Source: Thamnocephalis sphaerospora
Taxonomy: Eukaryota; Zoopagomycota; Zoopagomycetes; Zoopagales; Sigmoideomycetaceae
Assembly (NCBI GenBank): GCA_003614735.1
Contig: KZ992557.1
Span: 1 to 31,656, forward strand
Reading direction: 5' to 3'
DNA length: 31,656 nt
Shown: positions 20,615-30,120 of the stretch, in pieces
How the letters are laid out: every line of letters begins with the position of its first letter
Position numbering within the stretch: the stretch's first letter is position 1
Program-made: the position numbers and the translations under genes
The notes under the pieces: model-generated
Databases searched by the model: none
Seen by the model: only the letters and a program-made list of their open reading frames with translations
What the model was told of the DNA's origin: nothing

Positions 20615-23538
20615 TTAAAAGAGAGACACGGATTGTGTAAGGGGCAGCGTGATGGACGGTTCGCAGATACACTCGACGCCATCCGCAGTAACCGAGTAGG
20701 TCTCCGGATCTACCTGGACATCGGGCAGCGCGTCGTTCCACTTCATGTTCAGCTTGGATACGTCACGACAGCGCTTTACCGCTTCGGCGCGCTTCTTGAG
20801 TTGGTATGATTCTATGACGCCACGTTCCAGCGATGCAGCGCTGACAAAGACCAGGCTGCTGATGGAGGCGCCGCGCGGCAGACTGCCAAACATGGGCCGC
20901 GACACGATCGGCTGTGTGGTGGGGATGGAAGCGTTGGCGTCGCCAATCATGCCCCATGCGATCACGCCCGACTTCATGATGATCGCAGGCTTGGTGCCAA
21001 AGTAGGCGGGCTCGTACATGACCAGATCGGCCAGTTTGCCCGGCTCGATGGAACCGACAATGTGCGAGACACCGTGGGCAATGGCGCTGAGGGTAAGGCA
21101 GAGTGCAGGCGGTGAGCATGAGCAGCGCCGATTACACGCTCATGCTATACTTACGGATTAATGGTGTACTTTGAAACGTAGCGCTTGATGCGCGTGTTGT
21201 CGGCACCAGGCTGCGTCGGCGGATCGCTGCTCTCGTCAGGCTCGCCGGTGGCCTTGCCGTCCTTGTCCATCCAGCCGCGCTGTACTTTCATCTTGTGTGC
21301 CGTGCGCCACGTACGGCTGACCACCTCACCAACACGGCCCATGGCCATGCTGTCGGACGAGATGACGCTGATGGCGCCCATATCGTGCAAGACATCCTCG
21401 GCGGCAATCGTTTCGGCTCGAATGCGCGACTCGGCAAACGCCACATCCTCGGGAATGCTGCGATGCAGATGGTGGCACACCATCAACATATCAACGTGCT
21501 CGTCCAGCGTGTTGATGGTGAACGGCCGCGTCGGATTCGTCGACGACGGAAGCACATTTGGCACACTGCAGACGCGGATGATGTCCGGTGCATGGCCGCC
21601 ACCCGCGCCTTCCGTGTGGTAGGTGTGAATCGTGCGGCCCTTGAACGCGTCAATGGTCGCCTCCACAAAGCCAGACTCGTTGAGCGTGTCGCTGTGCAGC
21701 GTAGCCTGTTTGCCGGTGAATCCACAGTTAGCCCACATGTCCGTGTCATTTGTGCACGCAACCCGCCCACCTGAACATCGTACTTGTCGCAGACCGTCAG
21801 GCACGCATCAATGGTCGCAGGCGTGGCGCCCCAGTCCTCGTGAATCTTGAGTCCAATGGCGCCGGCCACCACCTGCTCCTCCAGTTCCTGCAGACTGGTC
21901 GCGCTACCCTTGCCGGTAAAGCCGAAATTGACGGGCAAATCGTCGGTAGCCTGCAACATCGTGCGGAGATGGAAGCTGCCAGGAGTGCAGGTTGTGGCGT
22001 TGGTACCAGTGTTGGGCCCCGTGCCACCGCCAATCAACGTTGTGATGCCCGTGGCAAGCGCCTACGCCGGCCAGCATACCATGTTATCACCTTCATCAAA
22101 GTCTCACAGCCACTTATGTATGCTCACCTCCGGGATCAGCTGGGGACATAGGAAATGCACGTGTGTATCTATGGCGCCCGCAGTGAAGATGCGGTTCTCG
22201 CCCGCCAGTACTTCGGTCGTGGCACCCACCACCATGCCCTCGGTCACGCCTTCCATGGTGTCTGGATTGCCCGCTTTGCCGATGCCCTTGATGTATCCAT
22301 CCTTGATGCCAATGTCGGCCTATGATTGCTCAGCATCATGTGGATGTGTAGACGGGTTAGCAGCCAGTGCATCTGTCCGAGCCCTGCTTGCCGGCTCACC
22401 TTGACGATGCCATGATGATCGACAATGATGGCGTTGGTGATGACTAGGTCAAGCGTGTCGGTATCGCAGCTGCTGGCCGTCTGGCCCATGCCGTCACGCA
22501 GCACCTTGCCGCCGCCAAACTTGCACTCGTCACCGTAGACGGTATAGTCGTGCTCGATCTCCAGCCAGAGAAAAGTATCGCCTAGGCGCACGCGATCGCC
22601 CACGGTCGGGCCAAACATGTCGGCATAAACACGCCGATCGATCGTGGCGGCCGGCGGGTCAGCTTTATCGTCGTCGTCGTCGTCGTCCTCTTGCATCGTC
22701 TCGGACTCTTCACGATGACCAAACTGCTGCAGCTGCATGACCTCGCATACCTGCGCGCGCGTCTCCTCGCACACTGGCCCGTTGGCCAAAGTGTTGCCAC
22801 CACAAATTACCTGGCCTCCGCCCAGTTCGACGACGGTCACGGTGCGCGAGTCGCCCGGCTCAAAGCGCACTGCTGTGCCGGCGGGAATGTCCAGTCGGAA
22901 GCCGTAGGCGGCAACACGATCAAACACTAGATGTGCATTGGTCTCCACCAGATGATAGTGCGAGCCCACCTAAACCATCAAGGCGAGTGAGCAAGGACCG
23001 TGCACGCGTGCGCGCCTTTTGCCCGACATCCTACCTGTATGGGACGATCGCCTGCGTTCGTCACACGCAGTGACCGGCGTTTCCGACCGGCCGACAACGT
23101 AATGCGTCCTGGCACAATGTCGTACGCGCCCGGTATGTCCTTTTCCTGCAACGGCATCGGCCGTGGAAACAGGTCGTCGCTGGGCACCGGCAGGAAGCTG
23201 CCGTAGAGCGCCAGCTGCAGATCGCCGTCTTCCGTACAGATAGGCTGATGCACAGTCACCAGAAAGGTGCCGTTGTCAAAGGTGCCTTCCACCTGGATAT
23301 CCTTGAGAAGATGCGGCACCGCGGGCTGTACGTGGCGCCGACCGAGCATACGCTTGCCCATGTCCATCAGCTCAGCCACCGTGTGACGGCCGTCGCGCAT
23401 AAGCTCGACCAGCTGCGAGGCAATCAGCGCAGTGGCCTCACCCTCGTTCAGGAGCACACCGCGCGCCAGTCGCTTCTGCGCCACTACGCCAAACTGGTGC
23501 AGCAGGAGTTTGTCCAGCTCACGGGGTATAACGCGCAT
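20615..23538 (-). CDS. urease, fused gamma-beta-alpha single chain
   Basis: Six exons (23538-23035, 22969-22400, 22319-22128, 22061-21771, 21705-21155, 21086-20615) give 859 residues; fungal and plant ureases are about 840. It hydrolyses urea to ammonia and carbamate using two nickel ions. The gamma part starts [17 protein letters not shown], the beta part holds [17 protein letters not shown], and the alpha part starts near [21 protein letters not shown]. Metal ligands are seen: HVHF (His about 411 and 413), the carbamylated Lys in [10 protein letters not shown] (about 494), TLHSDTLNE (His about 523), [12 protein letters not shown] (His about 549) and ISSDS (Asp about 637). The flap Cys and His are in [13 protein letters not shown]. 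The beta-alpha linker carries an acidic run of seven Asp. The usual DSQAMGR is DSMAMGR here. Nickel-loading accessory genes are not in this window. Confidence 0.96.
22668..22690 (-). repeat. poly-Asp codon repeat in the urease linker
   Basis: A run of GAC/GAT codons encodes seven consecutive Asp after Glu, between the beta and alpha parts of urease. It is in frame and probably a flexible surface linker. Confidence 0.9.
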
Positions 23539-24060
23539 CGTGCTTGGTCCTAGGTGAAAGCAAGTGGCAAGGTTGCGAGGGAGAGAAAGAAACGTACGCA
23601 AACGTGCACAGCGGGCACGCGCATACACGATCGTTTTGTACAGTGCCGGTTCTCTCCTATCGCACGCTACCGCGCCAATCTGCCCGCCGTCGATAAAGGG
23701 CCTGTCCTGTTGCTGCTGCTGCCGCTGCTGCTGCCGCTATTGCCGGGGGTACATCCGAGTATGGCTACACCCATGGCCGCTCCAGTATGCATGTCACTGC
23801 TGTCTACGGGGAAAACAAAACCTCCGCGCTGGCACATCTGCGGTCACTCGCTATATGCGTCGCGCTGGTCGACCTCGCCACACACGACGCTTCCCCATAC
23901 ATCGCCCTCCTTGCGCTCTCATCCCCACCTGCAGGCTGCACCTGTGCGTCTCTGTCGCGCCAGCATCCAGTGACGACGCCGTCTGCCACGCGCGCCGTCC
24001 ACTGGTTCCCGAGTAACTATACTACCGTTCGCGACCCAGCCTGTCCGGCGGAACACCCGC
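23539..24060. promoter_or_regulatory. divergent promoter region between urease and the potassium channel
   Basis: A 522-bp head-to-head spacer. It contains an imperfect CTG/CCG tract (about 23710-23745) and pyrimidine-rich stretches. No nitrogen-control site can be asserted, and no gene is recognised. Confidence 0.45.
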
Positions 24061-26173
24061 ATGCCACGTTCGGTGAACCAATACCTCAACGATGCAGATG
24101 GTAACGAAGCTGCAGCCTCCGTTGCGCTGGAAATGACCGCCACTCGGTCGGCCGGCGCTGCGATGGCGTACGACAATCCGCCGCGGACGCCCAAGCGCAA
24201 GCGGCCACGGTCGCATTCCATCCATGCGCATCGCCCGTCGGCGCGTTCTTTCGAGCTGTTTCCGGTCGAATCGCCCGCAGCGTATGGCGAGGTGGGCGAA
24301 GGCCTGGATGCCGAGATGAACACTGTAGGGGGCTACATTGACATTCCCGATCCGGGCGAACGGAACCGCACCGCTGCCTCTATACACGTGAGCCTATCCA
24401 AGTGGCAGTGGCGGTGGCGTGCGAAGGTTACTGATACGGTGCATTGCTCCCATCCTCCTCCTCCTTTCCTCTACGACCCATCGCTAGAGTCCGTGGAAGC
24501 GCCAGTTCTACCTGCTGATGGAGGATCCGTCGTCAAGTGGCGCGGCCTTTTTTGTTAATGTGTTTGTGGTGCTTATGATTGTGCTGAGTGCGGTTATCGC
24601 CACGGTCGAGACGATTCCAAAGTTTCGCTCGGGCGAGACGCCCATCTGGTAGGACGCAACATGCGCTTGGCGGTGCCTGTGCCCAGTCGGTGGCTAAGCG
24701 CTGCCTTGTGTCGCACATGTACAGGTTTGCTCTGGAAACGGCCGTGGTGGTGCTGTTGGCGTTGGAATTTGCGGCACGTGTCTTTGCCCACTCGGACCAA
24801 AGCTTGCGTCTCATCAGGTTCATGCTGTGTAGGTGGCGATGAGGTCGCAAACGTGCTAGCGCTGTGCTAGCGTACTGACGGCAGCTGATCCGGCGCAATA
24901 GCGCCACTGTCCATCATCGACTTTTCCGTGGTGCTTTTGTACTTTGTCTCGTACATACTCGGTAGCGATACGGTAGGCATGCTGACCGCTATGACAGCGG
25001 ACTAGGCGGCAACATGCTGACGGAAAAGTGCGGCGCTAGACGTACGTGTTTCGTATTACCATCCTTCGCCTATTTCGCCTGTTTCGCGTTTTCCGCGTCT
25101 ACCGCCACTCGTCGCTTTTGCAGGCAAGTCGCCAAACATGAGCGCCCATGGTCAGTGCAGGATGCTAACATGCAGCCCATCTTGGCCAGCTTTCCATTGA
25201 AGTGATGATTGTTGCCATCAAGCGAAGCACCGATGCGCTGAGTGCCCTGCTTTTCTTTATGCTCATGACCATCATCATCTTTTCGTCCATTCTCTACTTT
25301 GCCGAGCGAGGTCGGCGTCTACCTGCCCGTTTCACTGACACGCCTGATGCTAATATCCTTTGCGTGTATATATTAGGTGTCTGGGACGATGATCGCCGCA
25401 TGTTTCTGACGAGCGATGGACTGGCCAGGTAGGCCACACTTCTACTGTACACACAGCTTGCGCTTGTGCCAACCGCCTTTTGCTACACTTCAGCCAATTC
25501 GACAGCATTCCAGCGGTATTCTGGTTTGTCATTGTCACCATCACCACCACAGGCTATGGTATGGAGCGTTGGGTGGGCGACGGCGTGTGTGTGTGTATAG
25601 CGGACATGCACTCATACACGACGATGCTAGGCGATATGGTGCCGCAGACTTTTATTGGCAAGGTGGTGGCGTTTCCAGCCATGATGATTGGCATTCTTGT
25701 ACGTAGCTAGTACTTGCGCTGTTAGCGTGAACGACCATGACTTATATCTGTACGCTGCAGCTGATTGCACTGCCGTCGATTATCGTCGGTCGCCACTTTA
25801 CCATTGTCTGGGAGGCGATGAAAGAACGTCAGCGTGAGGTGTATCGTCGCGAGGTAAGCACTGCTAGATGCGTTCAAGCTAGCGGCTAGCTACGATGCTT
25901 ACTACTGGGCGTATTGCTGTACAGCGTGCGGACACGATGAACGAGGACGATGCTGAGCATAGCGACTATCATGGTGAGCCATCCTGTGCGACTGGCATGA
26001 TGGCGCTTGTTTGCTGACTAGCAGGCGCGTGTGTAGAGGACCATGACGACACGGCCAGCGACACTAGCCGGCGGAAAGAGCTGGTACAGCTGCGGCGCCA
26101 GGTCAACGAACTCACGACCATCTGCCAACAGAACCAGAACGCGCTTCGACAGCTGCTGGCGGCGTTGAAATAA
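24061..26173 (+). CDS. six-transmembrane voltage-gated potassium channel (Kv-like)
   Basis: Twelve exons (24061-24387, 24488-24648, 24725-24828, 24902-24972, 25040-25123, 25190-25310, 25377-25428, 25494-25558, 25631-25698, 25761-25853, 25925-25973, 26025-26173) give 447 residues. The roughly 110-residue cytosolic N-terminus has a basic PKRKRPR and no T1/BTB domain. S1 (AAFFVNVFVVLMIVLSAVIA), S2 (LETAVVVLLALEFAARV) and S3 (IIDFSVVLLYFVSYIL) follow. S4 carries Arg at every third position (ILRLFRLFRVFRVYR). The S4-S5 linker and S5 are LSIEVMIVAIKRSTDAL onward; the filter is TTTGYGDM (about 324-331), so selectivity is for potassium. S6 contains IALPSIIVG. The tail ends in a short coiled coil likely to support tetramers. 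Intron 5 has a GC donor; intron 8 splits the second Gly codon of GYG. The last acceptor is ambiguous by one codon (26022 or 26025). Confidence 0.93.
25124..25189 (+). other. GC-AG intron in the potassium channel gene
   Basis: This 66-nt intron begins GCAAGT after CAG, holds a GATGCTAAC branch-like site, and ends CCAG. It joins YRHSSLLQ to LSIEVMIVAIKRS, the expected S4-S5 junction. A GT-donor alternative (GTCGCC at 25128) with the CAG at 25175 would insert four residues and has a poor donor. Confidence 0.65.
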
Positions 26174-26174
26174 A
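26169..26174 (+). terminator. AATAAA overlapping the potassium channel stop codon
   Basis: The final Lys and the TAA stop form AATAAA. It could be the poly(A) signal, which would suit the very short 91-bp gap to the next start codon. Motif evidence only. Confidence 0.35.
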
Positions 26175-26264
26175 GAGCCGTTGTGGCGATGGCCGCTGCG
26201 GCGGTCGGCTATATATCTCTCTACGTGGGTGTGCATCCTGCTGCCAGTGCCACGTCTTCTTGTT

Positions 26265-29200
26265 ATGGCTTTGCAATTGCCCTTTCAGCGACAAATCTTT
26301 ACCGAGCTGCTGGAAGAGGACGGCCTGCTGGTGCTGGCCAAGGGACTCGGCCTGCAGCGGCTGCTGGCGGCGTTTCTGCAGCTAGCGGCTGAACGCCACA
26401 CGCTGGTGGTGCTGCTGAATGCGCCGGCTGACGAGGAAGAGCGTCTGCGTTTGGAGCTGGCTGAGCTGACGAGTGCGCAAGTCACGCTGAACGTGCTCAA
26501 GAACGACGTCAAGGCGGAAGACCGGTGCGGATACTGCGCGGCGTATTGGTCGCTGCTACCATAGGACTAACGCAGTAGCTATGCACAGCGTGGAAGCTTA
26601 TCGACGCGGTGGCCTAATCTCGGTCACTTCACGCATTTTTGTCGTGGACTTGCTGAAGAAGCGCGTGCCAGTGCCGCTGATTACTGGTATTCTCGTAGCA
26701 AATGCGCAAAAGTAAGCGTACGACCGAGGCGGAAGCATGCCAGCAGACGCTTACCGCTGCGATGTGACCAGAGTGACGCCCTATTCGCTAGAAGCGTTTG
26801 TGCTTCGGCTGTACCGACAAGAGAACGCGGTGAGTTGGCGTATTAGTCTGCTAGTCTTTGGCACAGACTGATGAGCGTATGCTGCGCGCTAGGAGGGGTT
26901 CATCAAAGCATTCACCGAGTCGCCAGAGACGTTTGGCGTGGGGTTTGCACCGCTGGAGACGACGCTCAAGGCACTGCAGCTGCGCAAGGTGCACTTGTGG
27001 CCACGGTATGTGTACGCTCGGGCATCATACGTTCGCCGCTTATGGTACGTGCTGTAGCTTTCATGTGGCCGTCAAGGAATCGCTCGACACGTCGGAAGAA
27101 GTGGTGGAGCTGCGGCAGCCGATGACGGATCGGATGATGCATATTCAGGGCGCTATCATTGACTGTATCGACGCTTGCCTTTCAGAACTGCGTCGGGCGC
27201 ACACCTCGGTGAGTGCTAACGATGTATTTCCGGAATGCGCAGGCGGCTTACGAGTGTGGGCGTGCATTGCAGCTGGATGTGGAGCAACTCACGGTGGAGA
27301 ATGCACTGCTGCGCTCTTTTGACTTTATAGTACGCCAGCAGCTGGATCCAGTCTGGCATCAAGTGAGCGCACGGACAAAGCACCTTGTCGGTGATCTGCA
27401 GATTCTGCGACAACTGCTCACGTATGTCGGCGCCTTGTTGGAGCACATCGACCCTAGACTAACCTCTTGATTGCAGCTACCTGATCAGCTACGACTGCGT
27501 GACCTTTAACATGTTTTTGGAGACATTGATAACAAGCAGTGGGCCCGCATCTAGCGGAAAGCCGATGCAGAGCCAACTTTACGAATCGCCATGGATGTTG
27601 CTAGATTCGGCCAACGTGCTGTTTAGCGTACGTGCACAGTGGCGGTGGCGCTCGTGCGGTGCCGTTGCTAACAAGCACACCGCGTTGGCCCGGAGCAGTC
27701 GGCGCGCGACAGAGTCTACAAACGAAATGGACCGCCCGGTGCTGCAGCCGTTGGCAGCGATGGGATACCGGTAAACATGGAGCCTGTGCTTGAGGAGCAG
27801 CCAAAGTGGAAGCTGCTACGTGAGACGCTGGTGGAAATCGAGAATGCAGCCAGCAGCCAGAAAGGTAGTGTAACGATTGGTGCACAGTGTGAATAGCTCG
27901 TGTGCTAACATGCAGTGCCGTCAGGGCCAGTGCTGGTCATGGTACAAGATGAGCGTACGGCTGCGCAGCTGCGTGTCTTTTTGACGGAATATCAAGGAAC
28001 AACGCGAGAGGATGCGGCCAAGCGGATGCTGACGGCTGAGCTGACAAAGTACTTTGCGTGGAAGACTTTGCTTTCCAGTGTGTCCAGCAACGCGGCGGCA
28101 GCGGCAGCGGACGTCAAAAGTGAGCGCGCTAGCGTGTTTTTGCTGGCAGTTTGGCTAACTGCAGGACAGACGCCCAACCCTCTAGTCGTGGCGGCGCGTT
28201 TACTGGTCGCGGCAGGCAGCCTGCATCAAAGCGTCGGCGGACACGCGGTGCATCAGCAGCGGCGTCGTCCGTCGATTCACGCACTGCACGGCTAGATAGC
28301 GCTGAAGAAAAACACCGCGACGGAATTGCCTCACAGTGAGTAGCGGCAAGCAAGCAGGGATGGCCTAGCCTGTCATCTTGGCTGATCAGATGCAGAAATA
28401 TGCCCAATCTGAACATCGTCGCGGAGTCATTAGGCAGCAACACTGCCGCGCCGGAAGAACGTGCTGACAATGAATTTGGATTGCTAGATGAAGACAGCAC
28501 CGTCATGATTCGTGCGTACGCAGGCAGCTCCGATGCTCGCCTGCTCGAGGATTTGCGGCCGCTGCATATTATCATTTACGAGCCAGACCCCACCTTTGTG
28601 CGCCAGATCGAGGTAAGACGCTGCAGTGTGTGCACAGTTTGCTGCCCTAACACAAAGTCGACACGCAGCTGTACAGGGCGCTGCATCCACGCAGCAAGAT
28701 ACAGGTCTACTTTATGATGTATGAAAACTCTGTTGAGGAGCAGCGCTACCTAAGCGTCATTCGGCGCGAAAAGGCCTCGTTTGAGCGGCTCATCCACGAG
28801 AAATCGGTGAGCCTCTTGCTCTTGCCAGCATGGCCAGCATGAAAAACATACTCACGGCCCTCGCACAGGTAATGGCTATACCACTTCCAATCAAAGGCCG
28901 ACCCGGTGTTGAGAGCGAAGAAGACCTGTTTATCAAAGTGTACAATTCACGACTCGGCGGTGCTGGACGCGCTGTTCCGACACCTGATGCGCCCAAGGTA
29001 TGCAAATGCTGATCCTGCGTATGTGATCATCGTTGCTGACGGCAGAGCAACTGTGCATCACTGCAGGTTGTCGTCGACATGCGCGAGTTTCGCAGCACGC
29101 TGCCGTCGATTCTGCACGAAAAGGGTCTGGATGTGGTGCCACGCACACTCATTGTCGGCGACTATGTGCTCAGCCCGGAGATTTGTATCGAGCGGAAAAG

Positions 29201-29968
29201 CATCAGCGATCTGATCAGCTCGTTTAACTCTGGGCGACTGTATGTGATGTCTATTACTGCTCTACGCCCGAGTCCATTTGCTTACCTGTATGCATGCGCT
29301 CAGGTACACACAATCCGAAGCAATGTGTAGCCGCTATGAGATTCCGGTGCTGCTCATCGAGTTTGACCAGCAAAAGGCATTTTCTCTGCAGGTATGCATG
29401 CGCTTTTGGCTGCACCAACATCCAGCTAACACGCATGATGGCACAAGGCGGTCAGCGACATTGGCACTGAGATCTCGATGGGCGGCATCACATCCAAGCT
29501 AGCACTGCTTGCGCTGGCATTTCCACGACTCCGCATCATCTGGTCGTCGAGCGTCTATGCCACTGCCGACATTTTCCACGATTTAAAGGTGAGACGGTCC
29601 GTATGGTGTCTGCCTTACGCGTGTCTCACGCCCATCGCAATAGAAAAAACACGCCGAGCCAGATGCCGACCAGGCGGCAATGGTGGGCGCCAATGACGAA
29701 GAAGACGCACAGCTTTCACTCAATCAGGCATCTCAAGTGGGTATGAGCGTGGTCAGTTGGCCGTATCCATGCCTGGTTGCTAACCACGCCCACTACATAG
29801 GAACTGCTCCGCAGTCTGCCGGGGGTCAACGCAGCCAACTACCGAAGCATTGCCCGGCGTGTGCACAACATCCAAGACCTTGGCAAGATGTCGCAACAAG
29901 AACTGTCACAGCTTATGGGTGAAGCATCAGCACGTCAGCTCTACGCTTTCTTCCGCGATAAGCCGTGA
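26265..29968 (+). CDS. RAD1: XPF/Rad1 structure-specific DNA endonuclease
   Basis: Eighteen exons (26265-26524, 26589-26711, 26772-26829, 26893-27005, 27058-27208, 27273-27421, 27477-27627, 27699-27864, 27916-28119, 28170-28335, 28390-28612, 28669-28806, 28869-28997, 29067-29239, 29304-29391, 29448-29588, 29644-29736, 29801-29968) give about 897 residues; human XPF has 916. With ERCC1/Rad10 it cuts the 5' side of lesions in nucleotide excision repair and trims branched DNA. The N-terminal helicase-like half lacks Walker motifs ([31 protein letters not shown]). A basic stretch ASKRRRTRG precedes the nuclease domain ([10 protein letters not shown], then [18 protein letters not shown] with D709, E719, R720, K721). 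The C-terminus is a double helix-hairpin-helix ([14 protein letters not shown]). A few acceptors (exons 4, 8, 11) are ambiguous by one or two codons. Confidence 0.95.
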
Positions 29969-30120
29969 TGTCTGCACAAAATGGCGTCTGACTACTTGGC
30001 TTCCATACCGCATTTTGGCCAATAGACCGTGTCTCTGACTGCAACATGCATCAATCGCGGTGTCGATATTTTATAGAGCACACTGGCACTACCCCAAGTT
30101 TCAGCAGCCATTTGCCGACT

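Noticed and set aside
20088-20741. 217-codon minus-strand frame with a His-rich run
   Set aside because: It lies antisense to the Sec6 C-terminus and crosses the convergent spacer; the His run comes from the GGT/GAT-rich repeat read backwards.
21295-21774. 159-codon plus-strand frame
   Set aside because: Antisense to the urease alpha part; the minus strand holds all catalytic motifs.
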